NCBI RefSeq assembly: GCF_000550805.1
Contig: NZ_CP004353.1
Coordinates: 1,178,001-1,242,000, forward strand
DNA from: Corynebacterium vitaeruminis DSM 20294
GTDB taxonomy: Bacteria > Actinomycetota > Actinomycetes > Mycobacteriales > Mycobacteriaceae
Reading direction: 5' to 3'
DNA length: 64,000 bases
Below the pieces are notes generated by a model that had not been told where the DNA came from, did not search any database, and saw only the letters and a list, made by a program, of their open reading frames with translations. Shown one piece after another: positions 48,671 to 57,383 of this stretch. Made by a program: the position numbers and the translations under genes. The stretch's first letter is position 1. Every line of letters starts with the position of its first letter.

Positions 48671-50257
48671 ATGACGAATGAAACGACCACTCGGAATACC
48701 CGAGATACGTTTAACACGCGCCTGGTGTTCCTCATGGCTGCTATCGGCTCTGCCGTCGGCCTCGGCAACATTTGGCGCTTCCCGTACGTTGCCTACGAAA
48801 ACGGCGGCGGTGCCTTCCTCGTTCCCTACATCGTCGCCCTGCTGACCGCGGGTATCCCGATCCTGTGGTTCGATCTCGCTTTCGGGCACCGCTTCCGCGG
48901 CTCCACGCCGCTGGCCTTCCGACGCCTTGACAAGCGCTTCGAGTCCATCGGCTGGTTCAAGGTGGGCGTGAACTTCTTCATCGCCATCTATTACGCGGCG
49001 ATCATCGCGTGGGCGGCGCTGTACACCATCAAGTCGGTCAACCACGCCTGGGGCGATGACCCGGAGTCCTACTTCATGAAGGACTTCCTCAACGCCGATC
49101 CGTCCTCGACCTACTCCGGCAACGTTGTGTGGTCCATCCTGATCGTCATGATCCTGGTGTGGCTTCTGTGCATCGTCACCCTGGCCACCGACATCAACAA
49201 GGGCATCGGCAAGATGACCTCCATCTTCCTGCCGCTGCTGGCCGTCATGTTCATCATCCTCGTGGTGCGCGCCCTGTTCCTGCCGGGTGCCGTCGATGGC
49301 CTCAACGCCTTCTTCACCCCGAACTGGTCGGTCCTGTCCGACCCGCACGTGTGGATCGCCGCCTACGGCCAGATCTTCTTCTCGCTGTCCATCGGCTTCG
49401 GCATCATGATCACCTACGCGTCCTACCTCAAGCCGCGCACCAACCTGACCAACACCGGCATGGTGACCGCGTTCGCTAACTCCTCCTTCGAAGTCCTCGC
49501 GGGCATCGGCGTCTTCGCGACCTTGGGCTACATGGCCGCCCAGCAGGGCGTCCAGGTCGACGAGGTGGCCTCCTCCGGCATCGGCCTGGCCTTCATCGCC
49601 TTCCCGACGATCATTAACCTCATGCCGCTCGGCGGCCTGTTCGGCATCCTGTTCTTCGGATCCCTGTTCCTGGCCGGTATCACCTCGCTGATCTCCATCA
49701 TGGAGGTCGTCATCTCCGCCGTTGCCGACAAGTTCGACATCGAGCGCCGCCGCGCCGCCGTCTACACCGGCACCGTGATGGCGGTGCTGTCCTGCTTCCT
49801 GTTCTCCACGGCGTCCGGCCTGGTGACCCTGGACATCATGGACAAGTTCACCAACAACATCGGCATCGTCTTCGGCGCCGTCTGCGCCCTGCTCACCGTC
49901 GGCTGGATCACCGGCCGCCGCCGCGAGATGGAGCAGCACATCAACGCCGTCTCCTCCGTCCGCGTCGGCCCGTTCTGGCAGTTCCTCACCTTTGCCGCCA
50001 CCCCGGTCCTGCTCATCTACTTCCTCGCGAACGAGATCATCACCCTCATCAATGAGGGCTACGAGGGCTACTCCTCGACCCAGATCGGCCTGTTCGGCTG
50101 GGCGGTCGTCGCCGTCATGCTGATCGGCAGCTTCGTCATGCCGCTCATCCCGTTCCGCGGCGCGCAGTACCTCGACGGCCTTGCGACCTCCGACTACGGC
50201 GTGCCCACCGGCGGCCGCGAGAAGGGCGCCCCGAACCCCCTTGCTGCCGGAAAGTAG
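48671..50257 (+). CDS. metP: NSS-family methionine/alanine importer, large subunit
   Basis: 528 residues with about 12 spans. The sodium-site start AAIGSAVGLGNIWRFPYVAYENGGGAFL is the neurotransmitter:sodium symporter signature. It is followed after 15 bases by a 57-residue one-span protein, exactly the MetP-MetS pair of C. glutamicum, which imports methionine and alanine with sodium. The substrate is inferred from that arrangement. Confidence 0.9.
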   Translation: MTNETTTRNTRDTFNTRLVFLMAAIGSAVGLGNIWRFPYVAYENGGGAFLVPYIVALLTAGIPILWFDLAFGHRFRGSTPLAFRRLDKRFESIGWFKVGVNFFIAIYYAAIIAWAALYTIKSVNHAWGDDPESYFMKDFLNADPSSTYSGNVVWSILIVMILVWLLCIVTLATDINKGIGKMTSIFLPLLAVMFIILVVRALFLPGAVDGLNAFFTPNWSVLSDPHVWIAAYGQIFFSLSIGFGIMITYASYLKPRTNLTNTGMVTAFANSSFEVLAGIGVFATLGYMAAQQGVQVDEVASSGIGLAFIAFPTIINLMPLGGLFGILFFGSLFLAGITSLISIMEVVISAVADKFDIERRRAAVYTGTVMAVLSCFLFSTASGLVTLDIMDKFTNNIGIVFGAVCALLTVGWITGRRREMEQHINAVSSVRVGPFWQFLTFAATPVLLIYFLANEIITLINEGYEGYSSTQIGLFGWAVVAVMLIGSFVMPLIPFRGAQYLDGLATSDYGVPTGGREKGAPNPLAAGK

Positions 50258-50272
50258 AAAGAGAACTACATC

Positions 50273-50446
50273 ATGAATACCAGCGCAGTTTTGCTCATGC
50301 TCCTGTTCATCATCGTCATCTGGGGAGGCCTCGCGTTCTCCGTCTTCCTGCTCTCCCGCACCGACGACAACACCACCGGTGAGCTTGGCGATGCACCGGG
50401 CACCGACGACGCCTCTCTGCTGCACCGCGTGCACAAGACGGCCTAA
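50273..50446 (+). CDS. metS: NSS transporter small subunit
   Basis: 57 residues: MNTSAVLLML, one membrane helix (residues ~5-27, IIVIWGGLAFSVFLLSRT) and an acidic tail ending HRVHKTA. It matches the size and layout of MetS, which is required for MetP activity in C. glutamicum. The ATG lies 15 bases after the metP stop, with AGAAAGAGAA upstream. Confidence 0.88.
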   Translation: MNTSAVLLMLLFIIVIWGGLAFSVFLLSRTDDNTTGELGDAPGTDDASLLHRVHKTA

Positions 50447-50476
50447 TAAGCCGCACGGCGCCTCTTCAAACGAATC

Positions 50477-50518
50477 AATCCCGCGTTCCTGGTTGCAGGG
50501 CGCGGGATTCTCGCTTTT
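50477..50518 (+). terminator. Intrinsic terminator of metPS
   Basis: AATCCCGCG (50477-50485) pairs with CGCGGGATT (50501-50509), followed by CTCGCTTTT. A diverged dispersed-repeat copy (GCTTTTCGACGCCTATCGG) begins in the T-run. Confidence 0.85.
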
Positions 50519-50601
50519 CGACGCCTATCGGCCCGCGATCGCGCGGGCGAAAGATGAAACCCCGTGGCGACGCATTGTGCGAGGTCACGGGGTAGATTTT
50601 G

Positions 50602-50674
50602 TGTCCCCGACAGGATTCGAACCTGCGACCTTTGGTACCGGAAACCAATGCTCTATCCACTGAGCTACGGAGAC
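50602..50674 (-). tRNA. tRNA-Arg (anticodon CCG)
   Basis: The minus strand folds into a full cloverleaf: 7-bp acceptor (GTCTCCG/CGGGGAC), D arm GCTC..GAGC, anticodon stem TTGGT/ACCAA with loop TTCCGGT (anticodon CCG, codon CGG), and T arm with GGTTCGAATCC. The discriminator is A and CCA is not encoded. Confidence 0.95.
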
Positions 50675-50742
50675 TTGAAATAAGCGGTGACCGAGTGTTA
50701 CCTCGGTCTTCAACGCTTTTGAAATACTACCACCGATGTGGT

Positions 50743-52296
50743 TTAGGTATGTAATCCGGGAAGGTCGGTCGTGGCGACCTCGCCGGTGAGCAGGTAGTGT
50801 GCCACGAGCGCCTCGGCGGCGTCGTTGCCCAGCCCCACGTGACCGTGGCCGGGGCCGTGGACGGTGACCACGGTCGAGCCCATCGGGTCGGACATGCCGT
50901 GATAGAGGCCGTAGGGGGTCTGCGGGTCGCCGGTGCCTTGGAGCTCCAGCGGCCGGGTTGCCAGCTGGCTACCGTCGAGTGCCGGGACGCGGGTCGTGGG
51001 CTCCGCGCCCGCGCAGACCGCGCCGGAGCCGAAGGCGGCGGGCGGGGTGGCGATCGGGTCGTTGGAGACTAGAACGCCCCACAGGTACTTCGGCCATAGC
51101 AGCGGGTCGGTGGGGGAGTAGCCCTCGTTGCACATGATGACCTGCTGCATGAGCTGCGAGTTGACGATGATATTCTTTGTCGCCTCCGACAGGGCGGAGG
51201 CGTCCACGTTGGGCGTCTGTTCCTGTCCACTGACGATGGCGGCGAGGTGATCCCACTCGCGTGGGATCGGGGCGATCTGGCGGGTGAGCTGCACCGTCGG
51301 GGAGGCGGCCTGGTTGCCGCCTGTGGTCGCCTGGCTGCTCAGTCCCTGGGAGCTGGCCTGCGTAGGTGCTGCGGCGTTGAAGGCGTCGAGTCCCGCGGGG
51401 CCGAGCGCGGCGAGCTCGGCGGGGAGGTCGGCCATGGTCGCCTTCGGCGGGGTGATCGTCGGCCACGCGCCGGATTCCTGCTGCACCTTCTTCGCCCAGC
51501 TCGTGTAGACCGCGTACGGGGTGGTTCCCAAGCCGTAGGCGTCGTTACGCGTTGCAACGTAGGCGAAGAAGTCGTGGAAGGCCTGCGTGTATCCGGCCTC
51601 CTGGGCCTGCATGAGCTCCGACCAGAACGTCGTGGGCGAGGTGCCGGAGTCGAGGACGACCTTGTCGGCGACGTGCGGGAAGAGCGTCGCGTAGACCGAG
51701 CCGAGGATGGTGCCGTAGCTGAGCCCCAGGATGTTGATCTTCTCGTAGCCGAGCGCGCGGCGGACCTCCTCCCAGTCGCGGGCGGTGTTCTCCGTGGTGA
51801 TGTGGGGGCCGTAGCCGGGGTTGCTCGCCTCGCACGCCTGGCGTAGTGCCGCGCCGTTGCTGAACAGGGCGCTCGCCAGGTCGATGCTCTCGCCCTGGCC
51901 GCAGTCGATCGGGGTGGATCCGACCAAGCCGCGCGGCTGCACCCATACCATGTCCCACTGGCTCGTGATGGAATCGGGCAGGGTGAACGGCTGGTCCGCG
52001 CCGACGTAGCTGTACGCGGAGCCGCCGGGTCCGCCGGGGTTGGTGAACACGGCGCCGTGCGAGTTCGCGCCCTTGACGCGGATGAAGCCCACGCTGATCG
52101 TCGCCCCATCCGGCTGCGAGTAGTCCAGCGGCACGTCGATGCGCCCGCACTCGGCGCCGGGCTTGGTCACCCCGTCCGGGCACTGCTCCCAGGTAATTTG
52201 CTGTTGCTTGTCGACGCCTACGGCTACCGGAGCCAGCCCGATGGCGGCCGCGGCAATCGTCGTTGCCAGCGCGGCGGCGGTCCCGATGGTTCTCAT
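50743..52296 (-). CDS. Secreted alpha/beta hydrolase, tripeptidyl-aminopeptidase type
   Basis: 517 residues with a signal peptide (1-~25) and AGGGAGC upstream of the ATG at 52296. The core shows the oxyanion NPGGPGGSA, nucleophile GLSYGT, and a C-terminal TAP-like domain with the catalytic His in HGPGHGHVGLGN. Related exported enzymes of actinobacteria remove peptides from N-termini or cleave esters. The mature N-terminus (VGVDKQQQ) is encoded by a copy of the dispersed GCTTGTCGAC repeat on the opposite strand. Confidence 0.88.
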   Translation of the reverse strand: MRTIGTAAALATTIAAAAIGLAPVAVGVDKQQQITWEQCPDGVTKPGAECGRIDVPLDYSQPDGATISVGFIRVKGANSHGAVFTNPGGPGGSAYSYVGADQPFTLPDSITSQWDMVWVQPRGLVGSTPIDCGQGESIDLASALFSNGAALRQACEASNPGYGPHITTENTARDWEEVRRALGYEKINILGLSYGTILGSVYATLFPHVADKVVLDSGTSPTTFWSELMQAQEAGYTQAFHDFFAYVATRNDAYGLGTTPYAVYTSWAKKVQQESGAWPTITPPKATMADLPAELAALGPAGLDAFNAAAPTQASSQGLSSQATTGGNQAASPTVQLTRQIAPIPREWDHLAAIVSGQEQTPNVDASALSEATKNIIVNSQLMQQVIMCNEGYSPTDPLLWPKYLWGVLVSNDPIATPPAAFGSGAVCAGAEPTTRVPALDGSQLATRPLELQGTGDPQTPYGLYHGMSDPMGSTVVTVHGPGHGHVGLGNDAAEALVAHYLLTGEVATTDLPGLHT

Positions 52297-52393
52297 CGCA
52301 CCCAGCTCCCTTCATATACAAAATCGATTATGTGAATCAGGATAGCAATAAGCCCGGGCCGCGGCAGGGAAACCGCAACCCGGGCACGACCGG

Positions 52394-53038
52394 TTACTGG
52401 GGCAGGTTGTCCACGGCGTACTGTGCCTCAGAGGGCGTGAACTGCTCGCCGTAGGCGCTGGTGAGCTGGTCGTAGATCGCGCTCGGCGACATGGCCATCA
52501 TGTCCTGGTAGCTCTTGGCCTTCGCCAGCGCGTTCGCGTTGTAGTCGGCCTTGAGGTTGTCCACGGCGTACTGGGCGGCCTCGGCACTGAAGCCCTCGCC
52601 GTACTCGCTGGTCAGCTGGTCGTAGATGCCCTGCTTGGACATGTGCATGGTCTTGGAGTAGCTCTCCGCCTTGCGCAGGGCGTTCGTGTACTCGCGGGGC
52701 ACCGAGCCCTGGTCGCTGGCGGTGCTGGCAGAGCCGGTGGAACCGCTCCCGGAGGGGGCGAGCGCGGCCACGGCGTCCTGCAGCTGCTCGACGGCCTCGC
52801 TGACGGCGGTGGGGGAGGTGGTGCCAGCGGTGTCGGCGGAGACCGCGTCGGCCGCGACCGTCGCGACCGCCGTGCTCGACGCGCTCGAAGAGCTCGTGCC
52901 GCTGTCGCCGCCCTGGCTGGTGGCGACGCCGAGGGCGACGAGCGCCGCGCCGCCGACGGCGACCCACTTGAGCTTGCCGGACTTCTTCTTCGGGGCCGGC
53001 GCGGGAGTAGGGGTGGTGTACGGGTTGGGCATGGTCAT
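52394..53038 (-). CDS. Ltp-repeat membrane-anchored surface protein
   Basis: 214 residues from the ATG at 53038, with AGGAG 5 bases upstream. A Pro/Thr-rich N-terminus and KKKSGK precede one membrane span (~25-43). A Ser/Ala-rich stalk follows, then two tandem ~47-residue Ltp repeats (ALRKAESYSKTMHMSKQGIYDQL..., ALAKAKSYQDMMAMSPSAIYDQL...), each ending AVDNL. The repeat family (host-cell surface-exposed lipoprotein) includes phage TP-J34 Ltp, which blocks DNA injection. There is no lipobox Cys, so the anchor is a transmembrane helix. A chromosomal role in phage exclusion is possible but unproven. Confidence 0.85.
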   Translation of the reverse strand: MTMPNPYTTPTPAPAPKKKSGKLKWVAVGGAALVALGVATSQGGDSGTSSSSASSTAVATVAADAVSADTAGTTSPTAVSEAVEQLQDAVAALAPSGSGSTGSASTASDQGSVPREYTNALRKAESYSKTMHMSKQGIYDQLTSEYGEGFSAEAAQYAVDNLKADYNANALAKAKSYQDMMAMSPSAIYDQLTSAYGEQFTPSEAQYAVDNLPQ

Positions 53039-53236
53039 GATGACTCCTAGGGGTGAAGGCGCGCCGTTGGGGAGGGGAGCCCGCGGGAGCGGAGTGGGGG
53101 AAGATGGAGGATTTCTTTCTTCCGTGATCTTCAAGCTAGGAGCCCTGCGCGACGCGGCGATGCGCCGATTCGAACGCGTGTACAGGAAAACCCCGGCTGG
53201 CCAAGGCGAAGCCGGGGTTGCAAGGTGCGTCGATCG

Positions 53237-53866
53237 CTAGTCGACGATCACGCAGATGAGCGTGCGGGGGCCGTGCACGCCCTCAACGCGGTTGAGCTCG
53301 ATGTCGGAGGTGGCCGACGGGCCCGAGATCATCGTGTTGGGCAGCGTGTGGCTCAGCCGCGCGACCATCTCCGGCACGCCGTAGACCACGTTTTCCATGC
53401 GCACGATGCACACGTGGCAGTCGGGCACGAGCGTGAGCGCGCGGCGGCCGCACAGCGGGCCGGACTCGAGGCAGATGGTGCCGGTCTGCGCCGACGCCAC
53501 GTGCGAGTCGGTGACCACGGCGTCGACGTCGTTGAGCAGGCGCGGGTCGGAGTCACGATCGTCCGGGGTGGCCGTGCCGCCGAAGGCGTCGAAAAGCGAA
53601 GCATCGAGCCCCTCGGCGAAGCGAACGTCCTTGGCGCCGCGATCGTTGAGGATCTTCACGATGTCCTCGGCGAGCTTCTCCTTCGAGGAGTGGACCACCT
53701 GGGCCTTGTAGTCGACGAGGCGGTCGATGAGCAGGTCGCGCAGCTCGTCGTGGGGCAGGGTCGTCTCGTGGATGTAGTCGCGCGAGGTGGGGTAGGCGCC
53801 CTCCGGCACGTTGGCGAGCTTATTCGCATTGCGGATGCGGGTCAGGATCTCAGTTTTTGCGTCCAT
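53237..53866 (-). CDS. lutC: Lactate utilization protein C
   Basis: 209 residues of the LutC/YkgG (LUD) family: [32 protein letters not shown] is the characteristic core. It is the third gene of lutABC, whose products form an iron-sulfur L-lactate oxidising complex feeding electrons to the respiratory chain. It lies 15 bases after lutB. Confidence 0.92.
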   Translation of the reverse strand: MDAKTEILTRIRNANKLANVPEGAYPTSRDYIHETTLPHDELRDLLIDRLVDYKAQVVHSSKEKLAEDIVKILNDRGAKDVRFAEGLDASLFDAFGGTATPDDRDSDPRLLNDVDAVVTDSHVASAQTGTICLESGPLCGRRALTLVPDCHVCIVRMENVVYGVPEMVARLSHTLPNTMISGPSATSDIELNRVEGVHGPRTLICVIVD

Positions 53867-53881
53867 GTTCCTTATAGCTCC

Positions 53882-55411
53882 TTATGCCTTGTCGCTGTCG
53901 GTGGTGGGGATGCCCTCGCGGCGGGCGTCGGCAAGCAACTGCTTGGCCTCGTCGGTGTCGAACCACTGGCGGAAGGACTTCTTCGGCGGCACGGCGGTGT
54001 CACGGACGTCGGTCCAGCCTGCGAGGAAGCTCGGCAGGTGCGTGATCTTGCCGTTGGATCCGCCGAGGAGGCGGCCCATGAACACCATCTTGGTGACGTT
54101 GTTCCAGACCATCTTGTTGCCCCAGGCCAGCTGCATGGCGCCCATGATGCCGGCCTCGATTTTCGGCTTGTCCGTCTCGATCTTCTGGTGGCGCAGCTCC
54201 AAGAGGATGTCTGTGAAGGGGATCTTCACCGGGCAGACCTCGTTGCAGCGGCCGCACAGGGAGGAGGCGTACGGCAGGTAGGCGGAAGGATCGTGCTTGT
54301 CCTTGATGCCGGTCAGCTGCGGGGTGAGGATGGCGCCGATCGGGCCCGGGTAGGTGGAGCCGTAGGCGTGGCCGCCAGCGCGCTCGTAGACCGGGCAGAC
54401 GTTGAGGCAGGCCGAGCAGCGGATGCACTTGAGCGCCTCGCGGCCCTGCTCGTCGGCGAGCACCGCGGTGCGCCCGTTGTCGACGAGCACGATGTGGAAG
54501 TTCTTCGGGCCGTCGCCCTCGGTAACCCCCGACCAGGTGGACACGTACGGGGCTTGGCGCTCGCCGGTGGAGGAGCGCGGCAGGAGCTGGAGGAAGACCT
54601 CGAGGTCCTGGAAGGTGGGCAGGATCTTCTCGATGCCCATGACGGAGATGAGTGTCTCCGGCATGGTCAAGCACATGCGCCCGTTGCCCTCGGACTCCAT
54701 GATGGTGACGGTGCCGGTCTCGGCGATGCCGAAGTTCGCGCCGGAGATGGCCACCTTGGCCTTCATGAACTGCTCGCGCAGGAAGGTGCGGGAGGCCTCG
54801 GCGAGATCCGCGGGCTCGGTGGACAGCGACTCGTCGGTATTCGGCATCTCGCGGATGAAGATGTCGCGGATCTCCGCGCGGTTGCGGTGGATCGCGGGCA
54901 CGAGGATGTGGGAGGGGCGGTCGTGGCCCAGCTGGACGATGAGCTCGGCCAGGTCGGTCTCCTGTGCGGAGATGCCCTCCTTCTTGAGGTGGTCGTTCAG
55001 CCCGATCTCCATGGTGGCCATGGACTTGATCTTGACCACGTGCTCCTCGCCGGTCTCCTTGACCAGGCCGGTGACGATCTCGCAGGCCTCCTCGGCGTTG
55101 CGCGCCCAGTGGACGTGGCCGCCGCGGGCGGTGACGGCCTCCTCGAACTGGACGAGCAGCTCGTCGAGGCGAGCTCCCACGTCGCGCTTGATGTCGGATC
55201 CCGCCTGGCGAAGGGCCTCCCAGTCGCTGATCTCGCTGGTCACGCGGGCGCGCTTCTCGCGGATAGTGGTGGTGGCTTTGGTCAGGTTGCGGCGCTGGGT
55301 GGCGTTGTTGAGGCCATCGTTGGCGGCCTTGACGAAGTTCGGGCCAAGCCGCAGCTCCGAGGACTCGGACGCGCGCGGCGGCAGGGTCGGGGTGCCCAGG
55401 TTGACGCTCAC
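53882..55411 (-). CDS. lutB: Lactate utilization protein B (iron-sulfur)
   Basis: 509 residues from a GTG at 55411 that overlaps the lutA stop (GTGA), with AAGGAG 9 bases upstream. The N-terminal LUD domain contains SGANFGIAETGTVTIMESEGN. Two 4Fe-4S motifs follow: CIRCSACLNVCPVY and CGRCNEVCPVKIP. It is the electron-transfer subunit of the LutABC lactate dehydrogenase. Confidence 0.95.
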   Translation of the reverse strand: MSVNLGTPTLPPRASESSELRLGPNFVKAANDGLNNATQRRNLTKATTTIREKRARVTSEISDWEALRQAGSDIKRDVGARLDELLVQFEEAVTARGGHVHWARNAEEACEIVTGLVKETGEEHVVKIKSMATMEIGLNDHLKKEGISAQETDLAELIVQLGHDRPSHILVPAIHRNRAEIRDIFIREMPNTDESLSTEPADLAEASRTFLREQFMKAKVAISGANFGIAETGTVTIMESEGNGRMCLTMPETLISVMGIEKILPTFQDLEVFLQLLPRSSTGERQAPYVSTWSGVTEGDGPKNFHIVLVDNGRTAVLADEQGREALKCIRCSACLNVCPVYERAGGHAYGSTYPGPIGAILTPQLTGIKDKHDPSAYLPYASSLCGRCNEVCPVKIPFTDILLELRHQKIETDKPKIEAGIMGAMQLAWGNKMVWNNVTKMVFMGRLLGGSNGKITHLPSFLAGWTDVRDTAVPPKKSFRQWFDTDEAKQLLADARREGIPTTDSDKA

Positions 55412-56193
55412 AGCATGAACTCCTTCGAGTAGACGGCCGAGGTGGGGGTCCACGGGTGCTCCTTGGTGGAGGCGAGGATCTCGGCGAGGTGAATGGCGCG
55501 GATGCCCACGTGCTGGCGCGACAGGGAACCCGCGATGTTCATGAGGCAGGAGGAGTCGCCGCCGGTGACGAACTCTGCGCCGGTGGACTCGATGTTGCGG
55601 GACTTATCGGAGACCATCGCCGCGGAGGTGGCCGCGTTCTTCAGGGAGAAGGTTCCGCCGAAGCCGCAGCACTCTTCCTTGTTGGGGAGGTCGATGAGCT
55701 CTAGGCCCTCGACGTTCTGGAGCAGGCGGTAGGGGCGGTCGCCCAGCTTGATAAACCGCAGGCCGTGGCAGGAGGGGTGGTAGGTCACCTTGTGCGGGAA
55801 GAAGGCGCCGAGCTGGTCGGTGCCGGCGACGTCGATGAGGAACTCTGGGAGGTCCAGCGTCTTCTTGGAGGCGGTGCGGGCGCCGTCCTGGAGGGCCTTG
55901 GAGCCGTAGCGATCGGCGATGTGCTCGTGCTGCTCGCGGACCGCGCCCACGCAGGAGCCGGAAGGAGCCACGACGTAGTCGATCGACGGATCGGAGAAGG
56001 CGTCGACGTAGTTCTCGATGAGCGGGATGGCTTCCTTCTGGTAGCCGGTGTTGACGTGCATCTGACCGCAGCAGGTCTGCGCCTCGGGGAAGACGACCTC
56101 GTATCCCAGACGGGAGAGGATCACTGCGGTGGCCTTGGAGGCATCGGGGAACATGGCGTCGCCGATGCACGTGGAAAAGAGCGCAACTCTCAC
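55408..56193 (-). CDS. lutA: Lactate utilization protein A (CCG domain)
   Basis: 261 residues from a GTG at 56193 (VRVALFSTCIGD). AAAGGAG lies 9 bases upstream, so the longer frame to 56274 is rejected. Two CCG domains bind iron-sulfur or heme-type cofactors: CCGQMH and HPSCHGLR, then CCGFGG and CLMNI. It is first in the lut operon, divergent from the lactate permease across a 1.2-kb regulatory gap. Confidence 0.94.
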   Translation of the reverse strand: MRVALFSTCIGDAMFPDASKATAVILSRLGYEVVFPEAQTCCGQMHVNTGYQKEAIPLIENYVDAFSDPSIDYVVAPSGSCVGAVREQHEHIADRYGSKALQDGARTASKKTLDLPEFLIDVAGTDQLGAFFPHKVTYHPSCHGLRFIKLGDRPYRLLQNVEGLELIDLPNKEECCGFGGTFSLKNAATSAAMVSDKSRNIESTGAEFVTGGDSSCLMNIAGSLSRQHVGIRAIHLAEILASTKEHPWTPTSAVYSKEFML

Positions 56194-56515
56194 GGTTTCG
56201 AGCTCCTTTGAGTTGTGGGCTGAATCTGTCGCCCCGGCTCCCGAAAACGGGGGCCGACGACTTTTAGTGGACATGTTTCATAGTAGCGAAGAATGAAAAA
56301 TCATGAACTCGCAAAAGGGCGTTTAAGCAGCGATTATTTACGCAACGTTAGTGTTTCTTAAACGCCGAAAAGGTCGTGTGAAGTGGGGGAAGGTTTGTGA
56401 TGTGGGTCTCTGAACTTTCCGGCAAGTGGGCGTTGAGGTGCGGGAAATTGGCTTCGACCCGTGGTGTGCGGGTGGAGTGAACGGGGGTGGAAAATGTGGG
56501 AACGCATCGCCCCTT

Positions 56516-56526
56516 TGGTCTGACCA
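56516..56526. promoter_or_regulatory. LldR-type lactate operator
   Basis: TGGTCTGACCA is a perfect dyad fitting the TNGTNNNACNA consensus of corynebacterial LldR (FadR/GntR family). It is positioned to repress lutCBA or lldP in the absence of lactate. Confidence 0.7.
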
Positions 56527-56575
56527 GAATGGGTGAGCTGCGAAAAATGGGGAAAAATTATCCCGAAAATTCCGC

Positions 56576-56591
56576 TGTGATGTTTTTCACC
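56576..56591. promoter_or_regulatory. GlxR (CRP-type) binding site
   Basis: TGTGATGTTTTTCACC matches the TGTGA-N6-TCACA consensus at all but the last base. In C. glutamicum the cAMP-dependent GlxR acts on lactate genes, which supports the call. Confidence 0.6.
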
Positions 56592-57383
56592 CGGTGAAAC
56601 CGGTTCTTTTTGGCTCACTCGGCTAGCAATCTGTGCGGCGTTGCATAGTAGGGTTGTGGGAAGGGAATCGAGCGGCGGAAAGATGGTCCTCTGCCAATTT
56701 GGTCGACAAAAATGATTCATTTTTGCGCGATGAGATTCCATTAATAAACTGAATTACCGGCGAATTAATTCGGCTTTTAAAAGCGTAGGAAATGATTTAT
56801 CGGTCGGAATTGGGGATGTAAATTCCTGAATTAGCCCGGCCGTTTCTTAGGTGTTTCCTCGATGCTTGTCCACCTCCCCCTCGATCTTTGCGCGGGGCCC
56901 TTTTAGGGCCTCAACCTTGACCGATTAAGAACGGCGGTGAGGGAAGGCCGGGCCTTTCGGCGGCGGGCGTTTCGCGCTCGGCGAGGAAATGCCGCATCAA
57001 TTTGTGGCCTCTTTATGGCAAAGGTGCCCACATTCGCACCGCCTTTGCGCCAAACGTTTTCGCGGCGGCGAAATCGATTGCTTAAAGGGATAAGGAATTG
57101 TCCCGGAAGCCCAGACAAAAAGGCCGCGGGTCCGATCCGGCGAATTCTCGCACACCGCCGGCATTCGCCCACAATCTTTGTGCTACGCGCACAGGCACAA
57201 CTTCATAGTCCTTTTATGCATTGGCTCTTGGAGCCTCCTCCTGAAGCCCGCCACCGATCACCGCGGCGCAGCGGGGGGAGGGGAACCCATCCTCGGATCG
57301 ATCCCCGGGGCGGCGCTTGACCAGCTCGTCCCCGCGGAAGGGCCGATGCAGTCGATCCTCGAATCCGAAATGAGGCACCGAAT

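Larger units (their letters stand above)
56194..57383. other. 1.2-kb regulatory gap between lutA and lldP
   Basis: No convincing gene lies here. It contains an LldR-like operator (56516-56526), a GlxR/CRP-like site (56576-56591), the dyad TTCAC-CCG-GTGAA (56587-56599), AT-rich palindromes GAATTAATTC and GCTTTTAAAAGC (56762-56784), and TGTGC-N5-GCACA (57179-57193). The large size suggests long leaders or further regulators on one or both sides. Confidence 0.5.
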
